Position numbers and translations under genes: made by a program
In this document: positions 36,430-44,970 of the stretch, one piece after another
Layout: every line of letters begins with the position of its first letter
Numbering within the stretch: the first letter of the stretch is position 1
Notes under the pieces: model-generated
Database searches by the model: none
What the model was told of the DNA's origin: nothing
Seen by the model: the letters and a program-made list of their open reading frames with translations, nothing else
Assembly: GCA_035511075.1 (NCBI GenBank)
Contig: DATKFW010000096.1
Location: 1 to 64,000, forward strand
DNA from: DATAUD01 sp035511075
GTDB lineage: Bacteria > Verrucomicrobiota > Verrucomicrobiia > Limisphaerales > Palsa-1400
DNA: 64,000 bases
Direction of reading: 5' to 3'

Positions 36430-36921
36430 ATGCGAACGGCGATCTATCCCGGCAGTTTTGACCCGATCACCAATGGCCACCTCGATATCATCGAGCGGGC
36501 CAACAAGCTCTTCGACCGCGTCATCGTGGCCGTCGCCCCAAATGCCAGCAAGAAGCCGCTCTTCACCCTCAAGGAACGCCTGGCCCTTGTGCGGCGCGCC
36601 ATTCCCGTTTTCCCGACAGTCGAAGTCGATGCGCTTCAGGGACTGCTGGTGGATTACGTCGAAAAACGATCCGGGCACGCGATCATCCGGGGATTGCGGG
36701 CGGTGTCCGATTTTGAATTTGAATTTCAATTGGCCTTGATGAATCGTAAGTTAAACGCGAAGGTAGAAACTATATTTATGATGCCGCGTGAAACTTATAC
36801 ATTCTTGAGTTCGCGCCTGGTCAAAGAAATCGCCAGCCTGGGAGGGGATGTGCAATGTTTCGTTCCCCCCCACGTCCAGACGGCGCTGGCCTCCAAGTTC
36901 GGCAAACGGACTAAATCGTAA
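36430..36921 (+). CDS. coaD: Pantetheine-phosphate adenylyltransferase
   Basis: Start at ATG 36430 gives a 163-aa protein of normal family length, beginning 'MRTAIYPGSFDPITNGHLDI', with the T/HxGH nucleotidyltransferase motif; 'SSRLVKEIASLGGDV' is the second signature. It catalyses the fourth step of coenzyme A synthesis (4'-phosphopantetheine + ATP to dephospho-CoA). It leads a cluster with yceD, rpmF, plsX and fabH, all on the plus strand, and is divergent from the sensor kinase. Confidence 0.96.
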   Translation: MRTAIYPGSFDPITNGHLDIIERANKLFDRVIVAVAPNASKKPLFTLKERLALVRRAIPVFPTVEVDALQGLLVDYVEKRSGHAIIRGLRAVSDFEFEFQLALMNRKLNAKVETIFMMPRETYTFLSSRLVKEIASLGGDVQCFVPPHVQTALASKFGKRTKS

Positions 36922-36942
36922 ACGCTTGAGCACGTTCAACTT

Positions 36943-37419
36943 ATGCCTGTCAAGGTCAATATCCGTCATTTGGAAGAACGAGACATCCGGCTCAAGGGCC
37001 AATTGCCGGCGGCTGAATTGGAACTGGGGGATTGCGACGAATTGGTCCACGCATCGCGCCCCCTCCATTATGACTTGACCGCCCAAAGGACGGGCAGCGA
37101 CATTGTGGCGCAGGGCAGTCTGGAGCTGACGCTGGATTGCGAGTGCGCCCGATGCCTCAAAGCGTTCACGTACGTGGTTCGATTGGACCCGTGGACGGTC
37201 CATGTTCCGTTGGAAGGCCCGGAAAAAGTGGCTATTTGTGACGATTTGGCGGACTTGACGCCTCAAATCCGGGAAGATATCCTTTTGGAGTTTCCGCAGC
37301 ATCCTTTGTGCGGGGCCGATTGCGCCGGATTGCCCAATCGTTCAAAAGAAAAGAAAAAGGGCGCGGGTCAGACGGATGTTTCGTCTGCCTGGTCCGAATT
37401 GAACAAATTGAAATTTTAA
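36943..37419 (+). CDS. YceD/DUF177-family protein
   Basis: This 158-aa protein has the family's 'CECARCLKAF' Cys pair and an acidic C-terminal half. In E. coli YceD is needed for normal 23S rRNA accumulation, and it sits beside rpmF there as well. Here it lies 21 bp after coaD and 12 bp before rpmF, the usual yceD-rpmF-plsX-fabH order. A third Cys-containing motif ('PLCGADCAGLPN') is also typical of the family. Confidence 0.9.
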   Translation: MPVKVNIRHLEERDIRLKGQLPAAELELGDCDELVHASRPLHYDLTAQRTGSDIVAQGSLELTLDCECARCLKAFTYVVRLDPWTVHVPLEGPEKVAICDDLADLTPQIREDILLEFPQHPLCGADCAGLPNRSKEKKKGAGQTDVSSAWSELNKLKF

Positions 37420-37431
37420 GACAGGAAAAAT

Positions 37432-37620
37432 ATGGGAGTTCCCAAACGCAAGCCGTCTCACAGCCGCCAACGCATGCGCCGCGCCTATAACAGCGCGCTG
37501 ACGCTTCCCCAACTGAGCACCTGCCCCCAGTGCGCCGCCCCGTACATCCCCCATCGCGTCTGCCCGGCGTGCGGCTTTTACAAGGGCCGCCAAGTTATCA
37601 CGATCAAGACGGCCGCCTGA
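37432..37620 (+). CDS. rpmF: Ribosomal protein bL32
   Basis: This 62-aa product begins 'MGVPKRKPSHSRQRMRRA', as in bL32, and has a complete zinc ribbon ('CPQCAAPYIPHRVCPACG'), the Cys+ paralogue form. A ribosome-binding site 'aggaaa' lies 6 bp upstream. It is a component of the 50S subunit. It precedes plsX, as in many bacteria. Confidence 0.97.
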   Translation: MGVPKRKPSHSRQRMRRAYNSALTLPQLSTCPQCAAPYIPHRVCPACGFYKGRQVITIKTAA

Positions 37621-37669
37621 TCATTTTTGGGGAGCGCGGGAATCAGTGGCATTCCGTGCTGCTTGCTTT

Positions 37670-38716
37670 ATGCGAATTGTTGTGGATGTCATGGGAAGTG
37701 ACCACGGCGCGGAGACAGTTGTCGACGGCGCCCGCTTGGCGCTGCAATCACAACCCCTGATCACCCAGCTCTTTCTGGTCGGCCAGGAAAATGAAATCAA
37801 GGGGGCGATGATTCGCACCGGATGCAACGATCCACGCGTGACAATCGTCCCGGCGACCGAAGTCCTTTCCATGGAGGACAAGCCGGTCGAAGGGTTGCGC
37901 CGAAAAAAGGATTGTTCCATTCTACGCGCCGTCGATTTGATCAAGGACGGCAAAGCCGACGCATTGATTTCCCCGGGCAACACAGGCGGAATCGTCGCCG
38001 CCAGCACCATTCGATTGCGCCAGTTGCCGGGTGTGGACCGGCCGGGCATCGCCACCGTCATTCCTGCCCCAAAAAATGAATTTGTCCTGTTGGACGCCGG
38101 CGCCAGCGTCGAATGTCGCCCGATGCACTTGCTGCATTTCGCCGTGATGGGCAATATTTACTCGCGGGAAATTCTGGGATACAGGAACCCGCGAGTCGGC
38201 ATCTTAAGCAATGGCACCGAACCCAACAAAGGCACCGAATTGACCCTGGAAGCCTGCAAGCTCTGCAAAAAGCTGGATTTCAATTTCATCGGCAACGTCG
38301 AAGGACACGACTTGTTCCACAACAAAGTTGACGTCGTAGTGTGCGACGGTTTCATTGGCAACATCGTCCTAAAGACTTTGGAAAGCTTCGCCAAAGGCAT
38401 GGGCGCGTGGCTCAAAGAAGAGATTTGCAAAAACCCCAAACGCATGCTCGGCGGCCTCCTCCTCAAAAACGTCGTCCGCACCATCATGCGGCGCACGGAT
38501 CCCGACACCCGCGGCGGCGCGCCGTTGCTGGGCCTTAACGGAACGATCATCAAAGCCCACGGCTCCGCCCGCGAGCGGGCGATCATGAACGCCATCAACG
38601 AATGCGTCAAAGCCCTCCAGCACCGCCTCAATGACATGATTCAAACCGAAGTCGCCCTGGCCAATCAACGCGTCGCCCCGGCACAGCCCGAAGCGATGGC
38701 GGCCGTCCACACATGA
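37670..38716 (+). CDS. plsX: Phosphate acyltransferase PlsX
   Basis: ATG 37670 is chosen ('MRIVVDVMGSDHGAETVVDG'), which is the family start; an upstream in-frame codon at 37646 is not family-like. The 348-aa peripheral membrane enzyme converts acyl-ACP and phosphate to acyl-phosphate for phospholipid synthesis. Motifs seen include 'DALISPGNTGG', 'LLDAGASVECRP' and 'CDGFIGNIVLKT'. It overlaps fabH by 4 bp. Confidence 0.96.
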   Translation: MRIVVDVMGSDHGAETVVDGARLALQSQPLITQLFLVGQENEIKGAMIRTGCNDPRVTIVPATEVLSMEDKPVEGLRRKKDCSILRAVDLIKDGKADALISPGNTGGIVAASTIRLRQLPGVDRPGIATVIPAPKNEFVLLDAGASVECRPMHLLHFAVMGNIYSREILGYRNPRVGILSNGTEPNKGTELTLEACKLCKKLDFNFIGNVEGHDLFHNKVDVVVCDGFIGNIVLKTLESFAKGMGAWLKEEICKNPKRMLGGLLLKNVVRTIMRRTDPDTRGGAPLLGLNGTIIKAHGSARERAIMNAINECVKALQHRLNDMIQTEVALANQRVAPAQPEAMAAVHT

Positions 38717-39747
38717 AACTTCCCGAGAAAAAATTCAAGAATCCCCGCGCCCATCACAATTTCCAGGGCCGCACCTGCTCAATCCTTGCCGTCGGCTCCT
38801 ACGTTCCCGAAAGGATCCTGGCCAACGCCGAACTTGAGAAAATGGTTGACACCACCGACGAATGGATTTTCAGCCGCACCGGCATCAAGGAACGCCGCAT
38901 CGCGAAAAAGCACGAAGCCACGTCCGATCTTGCCACGCGCGCGGCTTTGCTCGCCATGGAGCGCGCCAAAGTCGCCCCCGAAGAGATCGATTTAATCCTC
39001 CTGGCCACCATCACCCCCGATATGCCCTTTCCTTCGACCGCCTGCCTGGTCCAGAAAAAAATCGGGGCCTCGCGCGCCGCCGCGCTCGACATTCAGGCGG
39101 CCTGTTCGGGATTCATTTTTGGATTGGAAGTCGGCCAGCAATTCATCATGTCGCGCACCTACGACACCGTGCTGGTCATCGGCGCCGAGAAACTTTCTTC
39201 GATCATCAACTGGAGCGACCGCAACACGTGCGTTCTTTTTGGCGACGGCGCCGGGGCGGCCGTTTTGCGCAACCGCCCCCACGCGCACGGATTATTGACA
39301 GCGTGCATGGGTTCTGACGGCGGCCGCGCGGGACTTTTGTGCATGCCCGGCGGCGGTTCCGCCTTTCCGCCGACGCACGAGACGGTTTCGGCGGGGATGC
39401 ACTACCTGCGGATGGACGGCAAGGAGACTTTCAAGAACGCCGTCACCGCCATGCACGCGGCGGCCGTGGAGGTGTTGCGGCGTTGCGAGTTGGAGGTTTC
39501 CGAGATCAAGTGCATCATTCCGCACCAGGCCAACCGTCGTATTATTGACGCCGTTACCGAGCGGCTTGGCGCCAAGCCGGAACAGGTTTTTGTCAACCTC
39601 CACAAGTACGGCAACACCTCGGCGGCATCCGTGGCCATCGCCCTGGACGAAGCGGTGCAAACCGGGCGCATCCAGCGGGGCGACCTTGTGTTGCTGATTG
39701 TTTTCGGCGCTGGGCTGACCTGGGGCGCGGCGGTCATCGAATGGTAG
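38713..39747 (+). CDS. fabH: 3-oxoacyl-ACP synthase III
   Basis: This 344-aa protein (about 20 residues longer at the N-terminus than E. coli FabH) has the catalytic triad: Cys in 'IQAACSGFIFG', His in 'IIPHQANRRIID' and Asn in 'HKYGNTSAASV'. It starts fatty-acid synthesis by condensing acetyl-CoA with malonyl-ACP. It overlaps plsX by 4 bp (ATGA), forming a membrane-lipid operon. Its stop is 48 bp before tRNA-Asp. Confidence 0.96.
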   Translation: MKLPEKKFKNPRAHHNFQGRTCSILAVGSYVPERILANAELEKMVDTTDEWIFSRTGIKERRIAKKHEATSDLATRAALLAMERAKVAPEEIDLILLATITPDMPFPSTACLVQKKIGASRAAALDIQAACSGFIFGLEVGQQFIMSRTYDTVLVIGAEKLSSIINWSDRNTCVLFGDGAGAAVLRNRPHAHGLLTACMGSDGGRAGLLCMPGGGSAFPPTHETVSAGMHYLRMDGKETFKNAVTAMHAAAVEVLRRCELEVSEIKCIIPHQANRRIIDAVTERLGAKPEQVFVNLHKYGNTSAASVAIALDEAVQTGRIQRGDLVLLIVFGAGLTWGAAVIEW

Positions 39748-39794
39748 GGATTGACTGGGGGCGCAAGATTGACTACGGTTTCTGTTCCTGAGCG

Positions 39795-39871
39795 GGGGGT
39801 GTAGCTCAATTGGTTAGAGCGCTGCCCTGTCACGGCAGAGGTTACGGGTTCGAGCCCCGCCACTCCCGCCA
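39795..39871 (+). tRNA. tRNA-Asp (GTC)
   Basis: The cloverleaf can be folded by eye. Acceptor GGGGGTG pairs with CACTCCC (one G-U), the D arm contains TAGCTCAATTGGTTAGAGC, the anticodon loop is CTGTCAC with anticodon GTC, and the T loop is TTCGAGC. The discriminator is G and CCA is encoded, ending at 39871. The 3' 27 bases form part of the 29-bp attachment core of the integrated element, so integration kept the tRNA intact. The last codons of the integrase run antisense through it. Confidence 0.96.
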
Positions 39872-41097
39872 TTCCCCGCATTCTGTCCACTCGCGTCAAG
39901 TTGTGCCAAACCGTGACAATCCCCAATGTTTACAAGGGTTTTGACCACTTCCGGCCCGCTACTCGTTGTGACAGCCGATGACACGTTTTGACTAGCCGCG
40001 CCTAAATTTTGGGAGGCTATTAGGGAGGCTTGACCGGTGAAGGAGGATAGTCCGCCAATCGCCGACCACGTATCGAGCATGTTTTCATCGGTGTAGATTT
40101 TGTCGGTCAATCGCCGGTCACTGTGGCGCATTGCTTTCATTGCCACCCGACTCGCAACCCCGGCCCTTTGCAGATTCGTGCCGAACGTTTTTCGCAGGGC
40201 GTGAAAATCCGCATATCGCCCTTGCCCGTCCTTATACGCTACACCCGCTCTTTTCAGGTCCAGCTTGAAACGCTCGATGCGGGGCATACGCGGAAATACC
40301 GATTCGCTATCGCCGGCAGAACGGCTTTTCAGTTCCACCAACGCGGCCAGCAAGTCAGGATGAAGCCGCATTGCCGCAGACTTGCCGTTCTTCGTTGTCG
40401 ATGCCCGCACCTGGACGAATGCCGTTGCGCCCTCCAATGTCAAATCGCTCCACTTTAGCGAGGCGATCTCAGACCGGCGCAATCCCGTATAAACGGCCAT
40501 CATGTAAACGGTCTTGTGCTCGCCCGCCGCTCCCAACAGACGGCCCATTTCCTCATCCGTGAACGCTCGACGCTCTCGTGTCTCCCGTCCAACCATCGAC
40601 ACCTTTTCAAGCGTCACCAACGGATTCGAGACGACTCGCCCATGTTTGACCATCCAATTGAAAAGGCATCGCGCCGCTTCAAGGTAATCGTTCTGAGTTT
40701 TTGCGGCCAAGTCTTTATGTTCGACGCCCCACCGCTGAAACGAATCCGCTGTAACGTCCGTCGGCAATGTCCAGCCACATGCCACGACAAGAGCCGAAAC
40801 GCGGAATTCCAGATTCGAGAGGTATTTTTCCGACTTTCCGCGCCGTCTCATGTCGCTTAGGAACTCCGCAAGATGCTGTGCCATGTGGCGCAATGCGGAC
40901 TCACGTATCGGCTTTGGATGAAGGAGACCGCCCCGCTCATGCTCCTTCTCCCGTCGCAAGTCAGTGCGTCTCTTTTCGGCAACCTGCTTGTCAGACGTGC
41001 CAAGCGAAATGTCCTCGATTCGCACATCTTCCGGGCGTAGCCGAATACGCCAACGCCAAATGCGGGAGCCTTTTGGTTTGAATATTCTGTCAATCAT
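39814..41097 (-). CDS. Tyrosine integrase of the tRNA-Asp element
   Basis: This 427-aa phage-type recombinase has an N-terminal arm-binding-like region, a SAM-like core-binding domain (~75-170), and a catalytic domain with Arg in 'YTGLRRSEIASL', His/Arg in 'DFHALRKTFG', His in 'AMRHSDRRL' and the nucleophile Tyr in 'TDKIYTDEN'. The coding sequence continues through the attachment core (residues 409-418) and ends with nine residues encoded antisense within tRNA-Asp. In the predicted excised circle the same frame would instead read into 45151-44971, giving a 59-residue tail and 477 aa in total. It overlaps the excisionase-like gene by 8 bp. It inserts and, with the small partner, excises the element. 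Confidence 0.95.
   Translation of the reverse strand: MIDRIFKPKGSRIWRWRIRLRPEDVRIEDISLGTSDKQVAEKRRTDLRREKEHERGGLLHPKPIRESALRHMAQHLAEFLSDMRRRGKSEKYLSNLEFRVSALVVACGWTLPTDVTADSFQRWGVEHKDLAAKTQNDYLEAARCLFNWMVKHGRVVSNPLVTLEKVSMVGRETRERRAFTDEEMGRLLGAAGEHKTVYMMAVYTGLRRSEIASLKWSDLTLEGATAFVQVRASTTKNGKSAAMRLHPDLLAALVELKSRSAGDSESVFPRMPRIERFKLDLKRAGVAYKDGQGRYADFHALRKTFGTNLQRAGVASRVAMKAMRHSDRRLTDKIYTDENMLDTWSAIGGLSSFTGQASLIASQNLGAASQNVSSAVTTSSGPEVVKTLVNIGDCHGLAQLDASGQNAGNGGSGGARTRNLCRDRAAL
39845..39873. other. Left attachment site core (attL), 3' end of tRNA-Asp
   Basis: These 29 bp are identical to 45152-45180, in direct orientation; flanking bases differ on both sides. The core covers the T arm, acceptor 3' strand and CCA of tRNA-Asp. 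On the minus strand it encodes the integrase residues 409-418 ('NGGSGGARTR'). It marks the left edge of a ~5.3-kb element. Confidence 0.93.
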
Positions 41098-41290
41098 TCT
41101 TTTTGCCTCCTTTACTTTTCTGAATGTAATTTTCCAAATCGCTTTCCTCGATACACGAGCAACCCCGAACGTGAACGAGGGTCAATTTTCCGTCCGCAAT
41201 GTCTCGATACAAAGTGCGAACGCTCACCCCCAAACGAGCCGCAGCCGCTTTCAGTCGAATTAGCACAGACCCCTTACCGTCGCCGTTCAT
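41090..41290 (-). CDS. Excisionase-like small helix-turn-helix protein
   Basis: ATG 41290 is chosen because it gives the usual size (66 aa) and a 4-bp overlap with the upstream gene. The sequence 'IRLKAAAARLGVSVRTLYRDIADGKL' is a MerR/AlpA-like winged helix-turn-helix typical of excisionases. 'VRGCSCIEESDLENYIQ' completes the fold. It overlaps the integrase start by 8 bp. It likely directs excision and may repress the integrase. Confidence 0.85.
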   Translation of the reverse strand: MNGDGKGSVLIRLKAAAARLGVSVRTLYRDIADGKLTLVHVRGCSCIEESDLENYIQKSKGGKKND

Positions 41291-41829
41291 TTCGCTTTCT
41301 CCTTTGGCTTCGCCCAAACAACAAGGCGATCTTCGAGGTATGGCCGCGCTTTCTCCAACGTGAGCTTGTTTATACAAAACCACTTTTCCCGGAGAAGTTT
41401 GTCAGCGGCAAGAACATCGCCCTTGATAATCACCTTGACGGCGAGCTTCGCGATCAGATTCCCGGTGGCCGGGCGGATGGTGTCCTCGTACTTGGCCTTG
41501 CCAGCAAAAAGGAAATTTAACGTTTCGCATCTCCACCACTTGGCGATGAGCAGCGCCGAAGGCTCAACAATGTCAAAAAAGGAGTTCCAGCTTTTCTTCG
41601 GATCATTAAGAGCTTTCGTGATCGTGACGGCGCTCAATTTAATCCCCTGTTCATCCGCAAGAAACCGGCTTATGGCCCGTGCGCTCATTCTCTGCGAAGC
41701 CTCAAAAATGAAGGGGAACATCTCGATAACCAGCCCACGATTTGCAGTGAATTCCGTTGATTTCGAGTGCCCGACCAATCTCAGTCCGATGTCGGTTGCA
41801 TCCATTGCTTTTTGATCTTCAGGTTCCAT
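41287..41829 (-). CDS. Element-encoded protein of unknown function
   Basis: This 180-aa protein is not recognised. It has a central 'ASQRMSARAISRFLADEQGIKLSAVTITKAL' region (abridged here to fit: 'SARAISRFLADEQG', 'SAVTITKAL') that could be a helix-turn-helix, and a helical C-terminal half. It overlaps the excisionase-like gene by 4 bp, so unknown, excisionase and integrase form one leftward operon. A role in control of integration or replication is inferred only from position. Confidence 0.65.
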   Translation of the reverse strand: MEPEDQKAMDATDIGLRLVGHSKSTEFTANRGLVIEMFPFIFEASQRMSARAISRFLADEQGIKLSAVTITKALNDPKKSWNSFFDIVEPSALLIAKWWRCETLNFLFAGKAKYEDTIRPATGNLIAKLAVKVIIKGDVLAADKLLREKWFCINKLTLEKARPYLEDRLVVWAKPKEKAK

Positions 41830-42033
41830 TCAGCATCGAAATTAACATAGTTATCAATATTGTCAACCCTCCAATTATTATCATTTTTTCTGACGGGATT
41901 CCCCGCAGCGCATTCCCGTCTCGTGTTCCGGCTTGCTGTATTCACGTAGGCCACTAATTTGTTCATGAATACGCTTGTTCGGGTAACACCTGATTGCCCA
42001 AGAGAAGTTTTCAAACCGATACTTTAGTAAATT
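41830..42033. promoter_or_regulatory. AT-rich divergent promoter region of the element
   Basis: About 200 bp between the leftward integrase operon and the rightward TlpA-like gene, clearly more AT-rich than its surroundings ('aattattatcattttttc'). It should contain both promoters. No gene is visible. Confidence 0.5.
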
Positions 42034-43266
42034 ATGCGATGTTTTATAGCGGTTGTAGCGATTTCATGCGCTATTGCATACGAATCGTTTGCCACGGCTG
42101 ACATCAACGGCCCAAAGCAGGGCGACATGCCGCCGCCTTTGGTCGTCACCCAGACCATTCAGGGACCTGTGCCGAAAGAAATCAGTTGGGAAAAACTGAA
42201 AGGCAAGGTCGTCGTGCTGGAATTTTGGGCGACTTGGTGTGGCCCTTGCGTGGCAGCGATTCCGCACTTGAACGACCTGGTGGAACAGTTTCATGACAAG
42301 CCGGTGGTCTTTCTTTCGGTCAGTTCCGAAGAGGCGGGATTTGTGCGCAATTTTCTGAAATTGCGCCCGATGAAAGGGTGGGTCGCTCTCGACGATGACG
42401 AAGGGTTGAAAAATGCGTTTCACGTCCAAGGCATTCCTCATACTGTCATTGTCGATGCTGGGGGAAGAATTGCCGCCATCACGCATCCCGCTAAACTCGA
42501 GGCGCGCCATTTGGAGGAAGTCCTAAATGGACAGAAGTGTTCTTTGCCGGACTCACCAGTGTTTAACAGTCGATCCACGGTCGCCGACGTAGTACCCACG
42601 GAGCCGCCCCCGCTTTTTGAAATCACCATTAGCCGCCGGAAGGTTCCAAAGAACAGCAATGGTCCCATGTGCTCATGGTCAGGCAAGAACGACGGTTCAG
42701 CCTTTCACGGAGAAGAAGCGACCGTTGAGTCGGCACTGGAAAATGTCTTTGGATGGAGCCGGTTCCGCATGAGTATCAAAGGGCAATTGCCAGAGGGCTA
42801 TTACAACTTTCAGTTACAAGCATCGCCCGGCCACAAAGTTGATTTGCAAAATCAATTCTTGGCAGCATTGAGAACCACATTTGGCCTGGAAGTAGCGAAA
42901 ACGATCCGTGAGTCGGAAGTCTATCAACTTACGCAAATCAACACCAACGCGCCGGGTCTAATCCCGACGGAGAAAGAGGGCGGGGGAGGTCTGACGCGAG
43001 GCGAGTTTTTGCTCACCGGGTCTGACATGAAGGTGATCGTCGCATATCTTGAATTGCTTCTGGAGAAGCCGGTTGTTGATGAAACAAAATTGTCAGGCCG
43101 GTTTTTGGTGGGCATGCAATGGGAAATGGCGGACGGCGAGACTAAACCGAAGGCGGATGTAGTGATCGAGGCGGCACGTACGCGCTTGGGTTTAAAGTTG
43201 ACCCCCGTTCGCAAACCAATCGAAATCATTGAGATTCACAGGATGAGTGCGACAGATAGCGAATGA
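42034..43266 (+). CDS. Thioredoxin/TlpA-like domain fused to DUF3738 (TIGR03435)
   Basis: This 410-aa protein has a signal peptide ('FIAVVAISCAIAYESFA'). Its redoxin domain (~30-165) carries the active site 'WATWCGPCVAAIPHL' (Cys69 and Cys72). The C-terminal ~220 residues match DUF3738/TIGR03435, a family expanded in soil bacteria ('LPEGYYNFQLQASPG', 'LAALRTTFGLEVAK'). Predicted to act in the periplasm as a thiol-disulfide reductase; the DUF3738 role is unknown. It is the largest cargo gene of the element and the only one without an obvious mobility function. Confidence 0.85.
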   Translation: MRCFIAVVAISCAIAYESFATADINGPKQGDMPPPLVVTQTIQGPVPKEISWEKLKGKVVVLEFWATWCGPCVAAIPHLNDLVEQFHDKPVVFLSVSSEEAGFVRNFLKLRPMKGWVALDDDEGLKNAFHVQGIPHTVIVDAGGRIAAITHPAKLEARHLEEVLNGQKCSLPDSPVFNSRSTVADVVPTEPPPLFEITISRRKVPKNSNGPMCSWSGKNDGSAFHGEEATVESALENVFGWSRFRMSIKGQLPEGYYNFQLQASPGHKVDLQNQFLAALRTTFGLEVAKTIRESEVYQLTQINTNAPGLIPTEKEGGGGLTRGEFLLTGSDMKVIVAYLELLLEKPVVDETKLSGRFLVGMQWEMADGETKPKADVVIEAARTRLGLKLTPVRKPIEIIEIHRMSATDSE

Positions 43267-43418
43267 GGTTAGGCCCCTTCCTCCAGTCCTGCCCGGCATG
43301 GTTTTTTTGGAATATCATGTTTGTCCCCTTTGCCCGCCTTGTGACGCTTGGTTCTGTTCGGTTGTGTGGTGGCACTGCGAGCATTCTGACGCCAAACCCC
43401 GTAATTAATAGTGCGGGC

Positions 43419-44474
43419 TTATAGCTTACCCATCGTCTTCCCCAAACGAACACTGTCCAAGAGACATTCCCTCGCAAACTGACGCGCCGAATCTTCGACG
43501 GCCAGAGCCAAGGATGGGTAAACCGTTCCTGTCGGCAACGCCGTATGAAGAATCGCGTCCTGAAAAATGTAACACCATCGCGGCCCGCATTTTTTCTTGA
43601 AATCCTCCATGTCAACAATCCCGTAGTAGCTGGCGAATGCCTTGACCTTCTGTCGCCACAGCCAAGAGTATTCGGAATTGAACATCATGTGAGGATGATA
43701 CGACCGCTCTCCCCGTCGATAACCCAGGTAGCGAACCAGCCTTGCACCCTTGTCCGCCTCGATCCTCGCGTCAATGTGTTTGGCGATGTATTTGCCAACA
43801 TATTTCGATATGCCCTCCGCAGTCGATTTGATCGGCAGCAATTCCGTCCGACCGAAACCGTAACGGGGTGCAGTCTCAAGCCAGAATGACCACTCGGACT
43901 TAAGTGCCGCTGATGCTGTTCGATAGTCCCGATTTGCGACCGCCGCAAAGTCCAATCCTGTTCGGATATCCGCATCCAAGACAACGAGGCAGTGAAAATG
44001 CAGCCTCCCGCTTTTCTGACGCTCGGGCACAGCCACTATGCGCTTGTACCGGGCTTTCAATACCCGCCGGTTAAGATTGTTAAACCGCCGGGAGGCTTCC
44101 TTAATCGCAGTGACGTGGTCAGCAAAAGTCAGCGTCAGGAAGCCAAGCCGTTCAATTCCGAATTGCTCGACAAGAGCCATGATTTCGCCTTTCAAACAGA
44201 ACGCGACTTTCCGGTGCGCTCCCGTCAGCAGATTCCACGGACTCGCTGACGCGTTGTCTGAATTGTTACTATTTAGACAAGGAAGGCCGGAGGCGGGCGG
44301 CGCTTCGCGCCGCTCCGCCCCCGGCCCTCCGACGTCGCCGGTTGGCACCACATCCGACCGCAGAACCGACGAGCTGTCGGCTCGAAGCATCGGTTCTGCT
44401 GCACTTAACTTACTGTCGGAGCATTGGAGTTGTCCCAATCCCCCGTCCGGGTTTCCGGCGGATTGCGTGTCCAC
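43419..44474 (-). CDS. HUH-family rolling-circle replication initiator (Rep)
   Basis: The frame spans 351 codons, but the true start is probably internal (for example ATG 44180, preceded by 'aaaggcg', or an alternative codon up to ~44270), because the first ~65 codons cross a GC-rich hairpin and lack family sequence. Rep motifs follow in order: 'LGFLTLTFADHV' (motif I), the two metal His in 'GRLHFHCLVVL' (His159 and His161 in the long frame), and the nicking region 'ISKYVGKYIAKHI' (Tyr225 and Tyr229). Such enzymes nick one strand at a double-strand origin to start rolling-circle replication. This suggests the excised circle replicates. Confidence 0.85.
   Translation of the reverse strand: MDTQSAGNPDGGLGQLQCSDSKLSAAEPMLRADSSSVLRSDVVPTGDVGGPGAERREAPPASGLPCLNSNNSDNASASPWNLLTGAHRKVAFCLKGEIMALVEQFGIERLGFLTLTFADHVTAIKEASRRFNNLNRRVLKARYKRIVAVPERQKSGRLHFHCLVVLDADIRTGLDFAAVANRDYRTASAALKSEWSFWLETAPRYGFGRTELLPIKSTAEGISKYVGKYIAKHIDARIEADKGARLVRYLGYRRGERSYHPHMMFNSEYSWLWRQKVKAFASYYGIVDMEDFKKKCGPRWCYIFQDAILHTALPTGTVYPSLALAVEDSARQFARECLLDSVRLGKTMGKL
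44285..44326. repeat. GC-rich hairpin upstream of rep
   Basis: 44285-44303 pairs with 44307-44326 with a TTC loop, one mismatch and one bulge (GGCCGG, GGCGG and GGCGC blocks on both arms). It is far more GC-rich than the rest of the element. Its place just upstream of the Rep core fits a replication origin or a nick-site cruciform; a terminator facing hicB is the alternative. Confidence 0.65.
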
Positions 44475-44543
44475 GGCATGGCCCCCCTCTATTTTCCACC
44501 GGTCGGCTTGCTTCGACGAAGTGCTGCGGTTATGATTTTGGTA

Positions 44544-44747
44544 ATGAAATTCCGGTTGTTGATTGAATTTGATCCAGAAGCCAAACGGTGGTCAGCGGTG
44601 TTCCCTGAATTGCCTGGCTGCGCCACTGCAGGCGACACGGAAGAAGAAGCGGTTACGAATGCCCAAGAAGCTCTGGCGCTTTGGTTTGAACCCGCGCCGA
44701 TGAAATTGCCCAAAGGCGCCAAGATGATCGAGCTCGCGGTGCCGTGA
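44544..44747 (+). CDS. hicB: HicB-type antitoxin
   Basis: ATG 44544 ('MKFRLLIEFDPEAKRW') is chosen; ATG 44532 is close and possible. The 67-aa protein has the HicB partial RNase-H-like fold ('SAVFPELPGCATAGDTEEEAVTNAQEAL'; shortened motif 'PELPGCATAGDT'). It lacks the C-terminal DNA-binding domain of longer HicB proteins. It overlaps hicA by 4 bp (GTGA), with the antitoxin first. Located near the right end of the element, the pair may stabilise it. Confidence 0.9.
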   Translation: MKFRLLIEFDPEAKRWSAVFPELPGCATAGDTEEEAVTNAQEALALWFEPAPMKLPKGAKMIELAVP

Positions 44748-44962
44748 GTCGAAGGTACCCAGTTTGCAGCGCAAGAGACATTGTCAAAATTCTGCGCAAG
44801 AATGGTTTTGTGATGATTTCCCAATCCGGCAGCCACCAGAAATGGCGGCACGAGAATGGCCGCCAAGTGATCGTGGCAATGCACGCCAGCAAAACCATTC
44901 CCATTGGCACGCTGAAAAGCATTATTGACGGCAGCGGACTGGGCGTAGATGCATTTCGTTGA
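44744..44962 (+). CDS. hicA: HicA-type mRNA interferase toxin
   Basis: A GTG start at 44744 overlaps the hicB stop. The 72-aa protein has the double-stranded-RNA-binding-like HicA fold with the catalytic His in 'SQSGSHQKWRHENG'. HicA toxins cleave mRNA. 'IPIGTLKSIIDGSGL' is the family C-terminal helix. Its stop is 8 bp before the stop of the stranded integrase tail on the opposite strand. Confidence 0.92.
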   Translation: MSRRYPVCSARDIVKILRKNGFVMISQSGSHQKWRHENGRQVIVAMHASKTIPIGTLKSIIDGSGLGVDAFR

Positions 44963-44970
44963 GGAATTCT

